Counted from the stretch's first letter, positions 52,764 through 60,687 are shown. The stretch is 64,000 bases of DNA from Chryseobacterium angstadtii (GCF_001045465.1 NZ_LFND01000008.1:124001-188000), one strand, 5' to 3'. Translations and numbers: made by a program. Notes: a model not told the origin generated them from the sequence alone.

Positions 52764-53861
52764 TTATTCTACTACTACTTTTTTAGCCTTTGGTTTTTGG
52801 GCCGGCTGCTGTTGAGCCGTATTTCCGGTCGTCGCTGGTTTATTTCCTGAACCCTGGCTGCTTAATGCAGTAGATTTAGGCTTTTCTGCTCCCGCTCCTG
52901 CAGGTTTAACTCCGGTAGACGTAGTGGTCTTCGGCTGTTCCGGTTTGAATACTTCCGGTTTAGGAACTTCTTTTTTAGGTACCGGTGCTGCTGCAGGCGG
53001 ATCAAAGCTTGGTTCCGGACGGCTTACTTCGTCGTAATGTACCGGCGGCAGTGAAGTATCTACTTTCATTCGGTAGATAGAGTTCAGCTGTTCTACTTTA
53101 GCCCGAAGCTCGGCAGGAGTTCTCTTACTTGCCCAAAGGTCGATCTGCATTCCCTGATCTCTTACATCTCCTGAAGCGGGATCCTGATAATAAATAATAT
53201 CAGATTCATCCTTACTTCCGTCTTCATGCTCTACAAGACCTACCTCAAACATACTTTTAGCGATAACTGCTCTCGCTTCTTTTACCGAAAGTCCTACCAC
53301 ACTTGGAATAGAGATATTTCTCATAGGTCCTGAACCTACCACCACATCAATCACAGAGAATCTTGGAAGACGTGATCCCGGATTCACCGCATTACCTTTA
53401 TATAATACTCTTAAAAGAGCATCTTTCTGAATACTTGGTTCGTAAATGGTATCTCCGATTTTAAGACCCACCTGATCCAGTCTCTGGAAAGCCAGTCCTG
53501 AATATTTATTGATTACATCCGGAACAGTAATAGGAGCCCATGTTCTTGGGTTCACTACAATTCTCACCAATGATCCCGGTTTTACACGGGAACTGGATAA
53601 CGGGTGCATCTTTAAAACCTGAAAAGGCTTAAACTTAGGATTATATTCTGCACTGTCTACTTCATATTCCAATCCCGTATCTTCCAATATTTTTACGGCA
53701 TCATAAACCGATTTGTTGATAACATTAGGTACAGGAATTTCCTGACCGTGATTGGTATGGTATTCCAGCCAACGGAAAGTAAGCCACACCAACCCCACAA
53801 AAACACCGATGGCGACTACTAAATTCAGTAAAACTTTCCAGTTGAAAAGTGATTTAAGCAT
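52764..53861 (-). CDS. Membrane-anchored PASTA protein
   Basis: A 365-residue protein with one N-terminal membrane helix (about 8-30) and three PASTA domains (roughly 38-107, 110-180 and 182-250), each with VPxV and a G-xVV pattern. A Pro/Lys/Thr/Gln-rich tail follows (about 270-365). No kinase domain precedes the PASTA repeats, unlike PknB. PASTA domains bind peptidoglycan, so a cell-wall role is likely. The gene sits next to rluD and divergent from ddl, a cell-wall gene; this layout is common in flavobacteria. Confidence 0.9.
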   Translation of the reverse strand: MLKSLFNWKVLLNLVVAIGVFVGLVWLTFRWLEYHTNHGQEIPVPNVINKSVYDAVKILEDTGLEYEVDSAEYNPKFKPFQVLKMHPLSSSRVKPGSLVRIVVNPRTWAPITVPDVINKYSGLAFQRLDQVGLKIGDTIYEPSIQKDALLRVLYKGNAVNPGSRLPRFSVIDVVVGSGPMRNISIPSVVGLSVKEARAVIAKSMFEVGLVEHEDGSKDESDIIYYQDPASGDVRDQGMQIDLWASKRTPAELRAKVEQLNSIYRMKVDTSLPPVHYDEVSRPEPSFDPPAAAPVPKKEVPKPEVFKPEQPKTTTSTGVKPAGAGAEKPKSTALSSQGSGNKPATTGNTAQQQPAQKPKAKKVVVE

Positions 53862-54015
53862 ACTTAAAAATACTTTAATTATAACGGCAAATATAGCTAA
53901 TAATTTTAAATGTACTTTTATTTAACACAATTCATTTCAATTTTAAAATTTCTGAAATTCCCTTATTGCATTACATAAAATGATTAAATTTGCCTTAATT
54001 GATACTATAATGGTT

Positions 54016-54999
54016 ATGAGCAAAAAAAGAGTTGCCGTTGTCATGGGAGGCTATTCAGATGAATATGTGGTTTCCTTAAAAAGCGGACAGTTGATCTACG
54101 ATTCTCTGGACAGAAATTTATATGACGTTTATAAAGTGGTGATCCTTAAAAACGAATGGTATTTTTTAGGGGAAAACGACAGGAAATATGAAATCAACCG
54201 CGGAGATTTTTCAGTAACATTAGATAATAATGAACCGCTGAAATTCGATGTTTGTTTCAACATTATCCACGGAACACCCGGTGAAAATGGAATTCTTCAG
54301 GCCTATTGGGATGCCATAGGACAAAAATATACAGGATGTGACTTCTATCAGAGTGCATTAACCTTCAATAAAAAAGACACCTTAGCCGTATTGTCGAAAT
54401 ATGGAATTCCTTCTGCCAAGAGCATTTATTTAAGAAAAGGAGAAGATATCAATACGGATGAGATCGTTGAAAGCTTAGGTCTTCCGGTTTTCGTTAAGCC
54501 TAATCAGTCCGGATCCTCTCTGGGCATCTCAAAAGTAAAGGAAAAATCAGAATTGATGGCCGCTACAGAAATAGCGTTCAAAGAGGATGATGAAATTCTG
54601 ATCGAAAGCTTCCTGGACGGAATGGAAGTGTCTGTAGGCGTGATCGATTTCAAAGGAGAAACCATTGTTTTAGGAATTACAGAAATTGTCCCGACCAATG
54701 AATTCTTTGATTATGAGGCTAAATACGAAGGAGCTTCAGAGGAAATTACCCCTGCAAGAATAGATGATGCCACAAGAATCCGCGTAGAGGAAATTTCAAA
54801 AAGAGCCTACAACTCTCTTGGCATGAGCGGTTTTTCAAGAAGTGAATTCATCCTTATGGACGGCATTCCTTATATGCTTGAAATGAATACCAATCCGGGA
54901 TTCTCCCCTGCCAGTATTCTTCCTCAGCAGGCAACCCATTATGGGATCTCCATCACAGACCTGTGTGGAAACGAAGTAGAAAAAGCATTGAATAAATAA
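54016..54999 (+). CDS. ddl: D-alanine-D-alanine ligase
   Basis: Joins two D-Ala with ATP for the peptidoglycan precursor. Visible: VAVVMGGYSDEY (N-terminal loop), NIIHGTPGENGILQAYWD, the ATP-grasp core PVFVKPNQSGSSLGISKV, and GFSRSEFILMDGIPYMLEMNTNPGF at the metal site. A short upstream in-frame stretch would add up to 12 residues (from 53980); I use ATG 54016. Divergent from the PASTA gene. Downstream arrays separate it from coaD. Confidence 0.95.
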   Translation: MSKKRVAVVMGGYSDEYVVSLKSGQLIYDSLDRNLYDVYKVVILKNEWYFLGENDRKYEINRGDFSVTLDNNEPLKFDVCFNIIHGTPGENGILQAYWDAIGQKYTGCDFYQSALTFNKKDTLAVLSKYGIPSAKSIYLRKGEDINTDEIVESLGLPVFVKPNQSGSSLGISKVKEKSELMAATEIAFKEDDEILIESFLDGMEVSVGVIDFKGETIVLGITEIVPTNEFFDYEAKYEGASEEITPARIDDATRIRVEEISKRAYNSLGMSGFSRSEFILMDGIPYMLEMNTNPGFSPASILPQQATHYGISITDLCGNEVEKALNK

Positions 55000-55003
55000 T
55001 AAT

Positions 55004-55038
55004 AGAAGTTAGAAATTAGAGGTTAGAAGTGAGTTGTG
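55004..55038 (+). repeat. Heptad array after ddl, unit AGANNTT
   Basis: Units AGAAGTT, AGAAATT, AGAGGTT, then two drifted ones in phase, starting four bases after the ddl stop. The piece GAGTTGT (55031-55037) has an exact inverse copy at 55130-55136. Confidence 0.65.
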
Positions 55039-55104
55039 GCAGGAAAACGGAGGTTTGAAGATGGGAGAAAATCCAGTGAGCAGTATCACCAGATCCCAAA
55101 ACCT

Positions 55105-55168
55105 CGAAACCCGTAACACGCTCCGCAAAACAACTCCACCCATAACCCGCAACACGAAACTCATCATC
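55105..55168 (+). repeat. CG-rich heptad array before coaD
   Basis: Units starting with CG at 55105, 55112 and 55119, then after one phase slip at 55148 and 55155 (CGNAACN). It ends two bases before the coaD ATG. Same unit type as 8202-8250. Confidence 0.7.
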
Positions 55169-55170
55169 AT

Positions 55171-55635
55171 ATGAAAATTGCTGTTTTTCCAGGATCCTTT
55201 GATCCTATTACACTGGGACATTACGATATTATTGAAAGAGCGGCTCCGCTTTTTGACAAACTGATTATTGCCATCGGGCAAAATTCTCAGAAAAAATACA
55301 TGTTCCCTCTGGAAAAAAGAATGGAGTTCATCCAAAATTCTGTAGCCGAATTTCCCAATGTGGAAGTAGATTATTTTGAAGGCCTAACGGTAGATTACTG
55401 TTTCGAAAAAAATGCACAGTATATCATCAGAGGATTAAGAAATCCCGCAGATTTTGAATTTGAGAAAGCCATCGCTCATACCAACAGAACATTAGCCCAC
55501 AAAAAGCTGGAAACCGTATTTCTATTAACCTCATCCGGGAAATCTTTCATCAGCAGCAGCATTGTAAGAGAGATCATCAATCACGGCGGAGAATATGAAC
55601 TGCTAGTCCCGGACTCCGTAAGAGTACAACGATAA
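55171..55635 (+). CDS. coaD: Pantetheine-phosphate adenylyltransferase
   Basis: Makes dephospho-CoA from phosphopantetheine and ATP. Motifs: GSFDPITLGH (8-17, the HxGH-type nucleotide site), RGLRNPADFEFE, and SSGKSFISSSIVRE, the C-terminal ISSSxVR motif. Length 154 is normal. The left arm of a heptad array begins right after its stop codon. Confidence 0.97.
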   Translation: MKIAVFPGSFDPITLGHYDIIERAAPLFDKLIIAIGQNSQKKYMFPLEKRMEFIQNSVAEFPNVEVDYFEGLTVDYCFEKNAQYIIRGLRNPADFEFEKAIAHTNRTLAHKKLETVFLLTSSGKSFISSSIVREIINHGGEYELLVPDSVRVQR

Positions 55636-55636
55636 A

Positions 55637-55664
55637 TAATGAGTAATAGGTAATGAGTAATTAG
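55637..55664 (+). repeat. Left heptad arm, unit TAATNRG
   Basis: Four exact-phase units (TAATGAG, TAATAGG, TAATGAG, TAATTAG). It starts one base after the coaD stop and ends six bases before the four-helix-bundle start. Confidence 0.85.
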
Positions 55665-55670
55665 ACAGAT

Positions 55671-56024
55671 ATGGATTACAATCAGGTTTTCAGAGAAAGA
55701 ACTAAAAATTTTTCCGTTCTTGTGATCAAATCACTGTCATCATTACCTTATTCGGATGATGTTTCTATCATAAGAAAGCAAATCATAAGATCTTCCACTT
55801 CAGTGGCAGCCAACTACAGAGCTGTTTCAAGAGCAAGATCTGAAAAAGAAAAGTTTGCTAAACTCTGCATAGTTGTGGAAGAAATTGATGAAACCCAGCT
55901 TTGGCTTGAAATCATTGAAGAACTGGAATATCTAAGTCCTGAAAAAATGATACACTTAAAATCAGAATGCGAAGAACTTGTAAAGGTTATGACTAAGTAT
56001 AAGTATAAATTATCCCAAGTTTAA
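55671..56024 (+). CDS. Four-helix-bundle protein (S23/IVS family)
   Basis: A 117-residue helical protein of the TIGR02436 four-helix-bundle family. The signature QIIRSSTSVAANYRA (37-51), RARSEKEKFAKL (55-66) and ETQLWLEII (74-82) are all present. Relatives are encoded in 23S rRNA intervening sequences and, more distantly, as Avd in diversity-generating retroelements, where Avd binds RNA and the reverse transcriptase. Basic residues dominate helix two. The gene lies between matched inverted heptad arms; no reverse transcriptase is in the window. An RNA-binding role is inferred. Confidence 0.9.
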   Translation: MDYNQVFRERTKNFSVLVIKSLSSLPYSDDVSIIRKQIIRSSTSVAANYRAVSRARSEKEKFAKLCIVVEEIDETQLWLEIIEELEYLSPEKMIHLKSECEELVKVMTKYKYKLSQV

Positions 56025-56044
56025 ATGGCATAATTTTTATTATT

Positions 56045-56072
56045 CATTGCCCATTACCTATTACTTATAATA
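56045..56072 (+). repeat. Right heptad arm, unit CATTACC
   Basis: Units CATTGCC, CATTACC, TATTACT and TATAATA. Its reverse complement matches the left arm in phase. It ends four bases before the next gene start. Confidence 0.85.
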
Positions 56073-56076
56073 ATAT

Positions 56077-56709
56077 ATGCACGAACAGTTCAATTTTGCC
56101 ATAGAAGTCCTCGGAACCATTTCCTTCGCCATGTCGGGGAGTTTTGCAGCGATGCAGAAACGCCTTGATCCGTTCGGCGTATTGATTATTGCATTCGTGA
56201 CTTCTGTAGGCGGAGGAACTGTAAGAGACCTTTTACTGGACATTCCCGTTTTCTGGATGCACGACCTTCTTACCTGTGCATTGATTCTGGGAACCAGCAT
56301 ATTTGCTATGGTTTTCAAATCTATTGAAAAGAATTTCAAAGTAACCTTGTTTATTTTTGACAGCTTCGGGCTAGGATTATTTACCATTATTGGGGTTCAA
56401 AAGGGGCTCAATGCCAACATTCATCCTCTGATCTGTATTGCATTGGGAACCATCACCGGATGTTTCGGAGGGATTATCCGGGACATTCTGCTGAACAGGA
56501 TTCCACTCATCTTCAGAAAAGAAATCTATGCTACGGCATGTATTGTCGGAGGATCTGTATTTCTTCTGATGACGCGGTTTATTCCGCTTTCGTATACATT
56601 TATACAGATTTTCACCATTTTACTGATTGTGGCTATCAGAACCCTTGCTGTAAAATACCAGTGGCAGATGCCTAAATTTTATGGCTATGATCAGAATTCA
56701 GAAATGTGA
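56077..56709 (+). CDS. TRIC-type (UPF0126) membrane channel
   Basis: A 210-residue inner-membrane protein with about seven hydrophobic helices. Two repeated glycine-rich motifs are characteristic: SVGGGTVRDLLL near residue 50 and GCFGGIIRDILL near residue 132. Bacterial TRIC/UPF0126 proteins form trimeric cation (K+) channels; YicG and YadS are relatives, and glycine transport has also been proposed. Separated from the TPR gene by a palindrome. Confidence 0.9.
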   Translation: MHEQFNFAIEVLGTISFAMSGSFAAMQKRLDPFGVLIIAFVTSVGGGTVRDLLLDIPVFWMHDLLTCALILGTSIFAMVFKSIEKNFKVTLFIFDSFGLGLFTIIGVQKGLNANIHPLICIALGTITGCFGGIIRDILLNRIPLIFRKEIYATACIVGGSVFLLMTRFIPLSYTFIQIFTILLIVAIRTLAVKYQWQMPKFYGYDQNSEM

Positions 56710-56813
56710 TGTATAATGAGTTTAACCCAAAGTTACGCGGTACGGGTTTGAGCAGGTTATAAGTTTTAATTATTTTTTTCAGGGATAAGAGTAAAAAGCT
56801 CAGATGAGAACAA

Positions 56814-56850
56814 TTAACCATGTCAAGGTTTTGAACCTTGACATGGTTAA
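56814..56850. repeat. Perfect 17-bp palindrome, CCATGTCAAGG type
   Basis: Arms 56814-56830 and 56834-56850 are exact reverse complements with a 3-base loop. Its outer TTAACCATG and core GTCAAGG resemble the palindromes at 23078-23110 and, less closely, 36727-36758. No T-run follows. Confidence 0.8.
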
Positions 56851-56886
56851 CACAGCCATTTCAAACTTTCTGACCGCTATTAAACT

Positions 56887-56910
56887 AAAAAAGCACCTGA
56901 TTTAGGTGCT
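56887..56910 (-). terminator. Terminator of the TPR-like gene
   Basis: Minus-strand stem AGCACCT/AGGTGCT (56910-56904 and 56898-56892), 5-base loop, then six T (A at 56887-56892). Confidence 0.8.
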
Positions 56911-56932
56911 CTTGTCTTTTTGTATATTTTTC

Positions 56933-57502
56933 CTAGAAGAATTTTCCTCTCTGCCTCATATTCGGGTTGTGCATGTGCTTCTGCATAGAAGGCATTTTCA
57001 ACTGATCTTTCATCATTTTGATTTGATCTGTCATCATACCTGCCGTATCTAATCTTTTAGCCTCTTCCAGAAGCTTTTGTCCTTCTTGTTTTCTGCCTTT
57101 AGAAATCGCTGCTGCTGCAAGGTTTAATGTAGCCATAGCTCTGTCATGCTTCATATTCAAACCGTATTCCAATGCTTTTTTCATTAGAGGTTCTACTTTT
57201 GCAGGATGTTCCTGAGCCTGTGTAAGTCCCTGTAAATAGTGAAAATATCCATATTGGGATTTATGAAGTTGCGCCTGGTAATTGGTGATTCCGTTCAGCC
57301 ATTTTGCTGCTTTTTCCATATTCTGTTTTCTCAGCTGCCAGAAGGCAAGAAGGATATATTCATTTTTGATGAAAAGTAAAATAGGCAGCGCTGCAAGAAG
57401 GAATATCACAATTCCCCAGCCCAGACTTCTCGTGAAAATCATCATATAAAGTCCTAAAAGGATAAGAACTGCTGCAATTACAATTTTTATGTACTTATTC
57501 AT
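56933..57502 (-). CDS. Membrane protein with TPR-like repeats
   Basis: A 189-residue protein. Two adjacent hydrophobic helices (about 7-24 and 29-46) are followed by a helical region with TPR-like spacing (LRKQNMEKAAKWLNGITNY, ALEYGLNMKHDRAMATLNLAAAAISKG) and a Met/Lys-rich tail. No catalytic motif. It is probably a scaffold on the cytosolic membrane face. It lies after folA on the same strand, with a heptad array between them. Confidence 0.7.
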   Translation of the reverse strand: MNKYIKIVIAAVLILLGLYMMIFTRSLGWGIVIFLLAALPILLFIKNEYILLAFWQLRKQNMEKAAKWLNGITNYQAQLHKSQYGYFHYLQGLTQAQEHPAKVEPLMKKALEYGLNMKHDRAMATLNLAAAAISKGRKQEGQKLLEEAKRLDTAGMMTDQIKMMKDQLKMPSMQKHMHNPNMRQRGKFF

Positions 57503-57534
57503 TATTCAATTTTAAGAGTGCAAAGATAGAAAAT

Positions 57535-57569
57535 TTAGAGGTTAGAAGCTAGAGGTTGGAAGTTAGAAT
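57535..57569 (-). repeat. Heptad array between folA and the TPR-like gene
   Basis: Five exact-phase units, TTAGAGG, TTAGAAG and related on the plus strand; read with the genes they are YTCTAAN-like, as in the right arms before nuoH and nuoI. A single arm only. Confidence 0.75.
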
Positions 57570-57577
57570 TTTCATAA

Positions 57578-58072
57578 CTATTCGCTCTTGATTCTTTCGT
57601 AGGTCTGAAAGAAGAAATCATATTCATTCTTTTCATCTTTTTCGTGAAAAATTTCTTCCGTCTTTTTCCATATTTTCGGACTTATTTTTGGAAAAAAAGT
57701 GTCTGCTTCAAGATCAGCTTTCACTAAAGTCACTTCCAGTTTATCAACAATTTCTATCGTTTGTTCATAAATATTTCCGCCTCCGATGATGAATACATGT
57801 TCATCAATCTTTTTAGCAAATTTTACAGCTTCTTTAATGCTTCCTACAATCAGGATTCCTTCTTCAAACCAGTCCTTTTTTCTGGAAATAACAATATTGG
57901 TACGGTTGGGAAGTGGTTTCCCAATACTCTCATAAGTCTTTCTTCCCATAATAATAGGATGTCCGGAAGTAATATCTTTAAAGTGTTTCAGATCTTTGGG
58001 AAGATGCCACAGCAGTTTATTTTCAAAACCGATCTCGTTTTTCTCTCCCATTGCCACCACTATTGTTGTCAT
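57578..58072 (-). CDS. folA: Dihydrofolate reductase
   Basis: Reduces dihydrofolate to tetrahydrofolate with NADPH. Motifs: IVVAMGEKNEIGFENKLLWHLPKDLKHFK, with the substrate-site region WHLPxD split in the listing, then IIMGRKTYESIGKPLPNRTNIVIS and IIGGGNIYEQTI. Length 164 is normal. Divergent from lemA; the TPR gene follows in the same direction. Confidence 0.96.
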   Translation of the reverse strand: MTTIVVAMGEKNEIGFENKLLWHLPKDLKHFKDITSGHPIIMGRKTYESIGKPLPNRTNIVISRKKDWFEEGILIVGSIKEAVKFAKKIDEHVFIIGGGNIYEQTIEIVDKLEVTLVKADLEADTFFPKISPKIWKKTEEIFHEKDEKNEYDFFFQTYERIKSE

Positions 58073-58107
58073 TCTAATAATTTTTTACAAAATTAGCACA
58101 TAATTTG

Positions 58108-58115
58108 TATATTTG
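58108..58115 (+). promoter_or_regulatory. Bacteroidetes -7 box TATATTTG
   Basis: Exact TAnnTTTG match, 30 bases before lemA; likely promoter of the three-gene lemA unit. Confidence 0.6.
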
Positions 58116-58145
58116 ATTAGCACAAAAAATTAAAAAAAATAAACT

Positions 58146-58751
58146 ATGAAAAATAAAGGCTGCCTGAGCGCAGGAACTATCGGTATTGCTCTGCTAATCA
58201 TTGTAGGTGTAATATTCTTCTGGGGGAAAAACGGGTATAACAATTTCGTTTCCAAAGAGCAGAATGTAAATTCTAAATGGTCTAACATAGAAACGGTATA
58301 TCAGAAAAGAGCCAATCTTATCCCCAATCTGGAAAATACAGTTAAATCTTATTCAAAATTTGAACAGGAAACTTTAACTAAAGTTGTGGAAGCACGTTCT
58401 AAAGCTACTTCTATCAACATTGACCCTACGAATATGACGGAAGCAGATCTAGCTAAATTCCAGGCTGCACAGGGAGAATTATCCGGAGCATTAAGCAGAT
58501 TAATGGCTGTGGTAGAATCTTATCCGAATTTAAAAGCAGATCAGCAGTACATCAACTTCCAGAGAGAATATACGGCTATCGAGAACAGCATCAGAACCGA
58601 AACGGTTTATTACAACGATGCTGCCAAAGATTACAACACAACCATTAAAACGTTCCCGAATAATATTCTGGCCAATTTCACCAACTTTAAAGAAAAACCA
58701 TTCTTCAAGGCTGAAGCCGGTGCAGAAAAAGCACCAGAAGTATTTAAATAA
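58146..58751 (+). CDS. lemA: LemA family protein
   Basis: A 201-residue membrane-anchored protein: one N-terminal helix (about 10-27) with few residues outside, then a mostly helical domain with the family motif NVNSKWSNIETVYQKRANLIPNLENTVKSY (shown in order across residues 38-68, cut here by helix boundaries). LemA proteins in Bacteroidetes often lie beside TPM genes, as here. The role is uncertain; membrane stress is suggested in some species. The stop overlaps the next start by one base. Confidence 0.93.
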   Translation: MKNKGCLSAGTIGIALLIIVGVIFFWGKNGYNNFVSKEQNVNSKWSNIETVYQKRANLIPNLENTVKSYSKFEQETLTKVVEARSKATSINIDPTNMTEADLAKFQAAQGELSGALSRLMAVVESYPNLKADQQYINFQREYTAIENSIRTETVYYNDAAKDYNTTIKTFPNNILANFTNFKEKPFFKAEAGAEKAPEVFK

Positions 58752-59179
58752 TGAACCGTTTTCTGACAAATCAGCAAATCACATCCCTTGTGGATGCGAT
58801 ACAGTCGGCAGAAGAACATTCTACAGGCGAAATCCGTATACATATCGATTCGAATACCGAGTCCCAAAATGCGGAGACAGCATTTGAAGTTTTCAAAGAA
58901 CTCTGTATGAACAAAACTGCCGACAGAAATGCTGTGCTTTTCCATGTGAATTTCGAACAGAAATACCTTACCATCATTGGGGATATCGGCATTCACGACA
59001 AAGTACACCAGTCGTATTGGGATCATCTCCATGACTACATTACCGCTGAATTTGCCAAAGGAAATTATTATAAAGCTTTAAAAAGCGGCATCCTGGAGAC
59101 CGGTCTTGAATTAAAAAAATATTTTCCTGTTCAGGGAAAAAATCCCAATCAGCTCTCTAATGAAATTACGTTCTCTTAA
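58751..59179 (+). CDS. TPM-domain protein, short
   Basis: A 142-residue protein made almost only of a TPM (TLP18.3/Psb32/MOLO-1) domain: AEEHSTGEIRIHIDSNTE near residues 17-34 and LTIIGDIGIHDKV. It has no signal peptide or membrane helix, so it may be cytosolic. It overlaps lemA by one base and the next gene by 20 bases, which implies coupled translation. Confidence 0.9.
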   Translation: MNRFLTNQQITSLVDAIQSAEEHSTGEIRIHIDSNTESQNAETAFEVFKELCMNKTADRNAVLFHVNFEQKYLTIIGDIGIHDKVHQSYWDHLHDYITAEFAKGNYYKALKSGILETGLELKKYFPVQGKNPNQLSNEITFS

Positions 59180-59975
59180 ACTTGTATTTTCATTTATATT
59201 ATTCTGCTTTTACACCCTTGTATCAGCACAATATACGATTCCGCAAAAACCGGCGGTTCTGTATCCTGTGTTTGATGAAGCAGGGTTGCTTACCCAGCAG
59301 CAAAAAGATGAACTGAACAACAAGCTGATCAAATTTGCAGATTCCACTTCCACTGAAATTGAAGTGATCATTATTCCTTCTACCAAAGGGGAAGATGTCA
59401 ACTTTCTGGCGACCATGTTTGGCCAGCAATGGAAAATCGGAAAAAAAGGTGTAGACAACGGTGTTGTTTTCCTGATCGCGACTGAAGACAGAACCATGTC
59501 TATCCAACAGGGAAGAGCCGTGGAACAATACCTTACCGCTTCCGTAGCAGGGCAGATTCTGGATTATATTGTCACTCCTAATTTCAGGCAGGGACAATGG
59601 TATGAAGGGATCAACCGCGGTACCTCAGCGATTATGGAGGCCGTTCAGGGCAAATTCAAGCCTACGGAAACCTCAGCGCCTTCAGGCAATGGAAGTGCAT
59701 TTAAGATTCTTATTATTGCGTTTGTCATTTTTATCCTGCTCGCCATTATCTTTGGCAACAGAGGCGGAGGACGTGGCGGCGGCAATAATGATGACGATGA
59801 CGTGATCATTACCCGAAGAGGACGCAGAAATTATCCCGGCGGATTCTTCCCTTTCCCGGGCAGCTTCGGAGGAGGAGGTTTTGGAGGAGGCAGTTCCGGC
59901 GGCGGCGGTGGTGGATTCGGCGGCTTTGGCGGCGGAGGAAGCTTTGGTGGCGGTGGTGCTTCGGGCGGATGGTAA
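59160..59975 (+). CDS. TPM-domain protein with Gly-rich tail (YgcG-like)
   Basis: A 271-residue protein: signal peptide (cut near LVSAQ, residue 24), a TPM domain (about 35-170: FDEAGLLTQQQKDELNN, STSTEIEVIIIPS), a membrane helix (about 180-200), a basic stretch, and a Gly/Ser/Phe-rich tail of about 60 residues ending in GGW. This is the YgcG layout. Probably the outward-facing partner of lemA in a membrane complex. Confidence 0.92.
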   Translation: MKLRSLKLVFSFILFCFYTLVSAQYTIPQKPAVLYPVFDEAGLLTQQQKDELNNKLIKFADSTSTEIEVIIIPSTKGEDVNFLATMFGQQWKIGKKGVDNGVVFLIATEDRTMSIQQGRAVEQYLTASVAGQILDYIVTPNFRQGQWYEGINRGTSAIMEAVQGKFKPTETSAPSGNGSAFKILIIAFVIFILLAIIFGNRGGGRGGGNNDDDDVIITRRGRRNYPGGFFPFPGSFGGGGFGGGSSGGGGGGFGGFGGGGSFGGGGASGGW

Positions 59976-59998
59976 TATACATAACAACATTCAATATA

Positions 59999-60023
59999 AT
60001 CGGGCTTATTGCCCGATTTTTTA
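59999..60023 (+). terminator. Terminator of the lemA-TPM unit
   Basis: Stem ATCGGGC/GCCCGAT (59999-60005 and 60011-60017), loop TTATT, then six T. Confidence 0.88.
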
Positions 60024-60162
60024 TTTAATATCTTAAAAACAGGCGATTTCTTTATGTTATCCTAATATTAAATTCACCTTTCCATATTAAAAAATTAATA
60101 AAACACTAAAAAACCTGTTTTTAATTCAATATTTTTTCTTTATATTTACTGAAAACAGGTTT

Positions 60163-60684
60163 ATGAAGAAGACGCTGGTAGTTTTTGCACATCCCTATTT
60201 AGAGCACTCCAATTCCAATGTGGAGCTTATCAATTTCTATGTTCGTCACCAGCATTATACCTTACGGGACCTTTATGAAGAGTACCCGGATTTTCATATT
60301 GCGGCTTTCAGGGAAAGGAAGCGTCTTAAAAATTACGACCGTTTTGTGTTTCAGTTTCCATTAATCTGGTTTGGAATGCCGCCGCTTCTGAGGCTTTGGA
60401 TAGATGAAGTTTTTGACAGGGACTGGCTGAAAGAAGGAGAACACAATCCGCTGGAAGGAAAAGAAGTATACATCCTCGTCACAACCGGAGGAAAAGAAAG
60501 GTCTTTCAGTAAAACAGGAACCTACCAATATACTGTGGAAGAACTCATAAGCGGGCTGATTGTCTCACTAAAGGTTTTCAAAGCTGATATCAGACATATC
60601 AAAATCGTTTACGAAGCCAATAAACTGAGTAAAAAAGATATTATTATACATAAAAAAGAATTTACAGAACTTCTCAATCAATAA
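60163..60684 (+). CDS. KefF-like NAD(P)H oxidoreductase
   Basis: A 173-residue flavodoxin-fold quinone reductase. LVVFAHPYLEHSNSN binds the flavin phosphate, and FQFPLIWFGMPPLLRLWIDEVF is the KefF/NQO1 signature; VTTGGKERSFS follows. E. coli KefF is the cytosolic partner that activates KefC. Here it lies three bases before a KefC-like antiporter gene, so the pair is very likely functional. Confidence 0.92.
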   Translation: MKKTLVVFAHPYLEHSNSNVELINFYVRHQHYTLRDLYEEYPDFHIAAFRERKRLKNYDRFVFQFPLIWFGMPPLLRLWIDEVFDRDWLKEGEHNPLEGKEVYILVTTGGKERSFSKTGTYQYTVEELISGLIVSLKVFKADIRHIKIVYEANKLSKKDIIIHKKEFTELLNQ

Positions 60685-60687
60685 TCT

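Larger units (their letters stand above)
55636..56076 (+). mobile_element. Candidate element: heptad arms flanking a four-helix-bundle gene
   Basis: It fills the whole gap between the coaD stop and the next start. The left arm (55637-55664) and right arm (56045-56072) contain a perfect 14-bp inverted repeat (55642-55655 with 56052-56065) inside matching heptad arrays. The single gene lies in the loop. No transposase and no target-site duplication that I can recognise. Mobility is inferred only. Confidence 0.5.

Noticed and set aside
55004..55168. CRISPR array
   Set aside because: The periodic units are only 7 bases, degenerate, and have no unique spacers; no cas gene is in the window.
55671..56024. 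Diversity-generating retroelement
   Set aside because: There is no reverse transcriptase and no template/variable repeat pair; only the Avd-related helical bundle protein is present.
56710..56813. Another CG-type heptad array after the TRIC gene
   Set aside because: Short words such as GGTACGGGTT resemble the reverse of the CG units, but their spacing is irregular.
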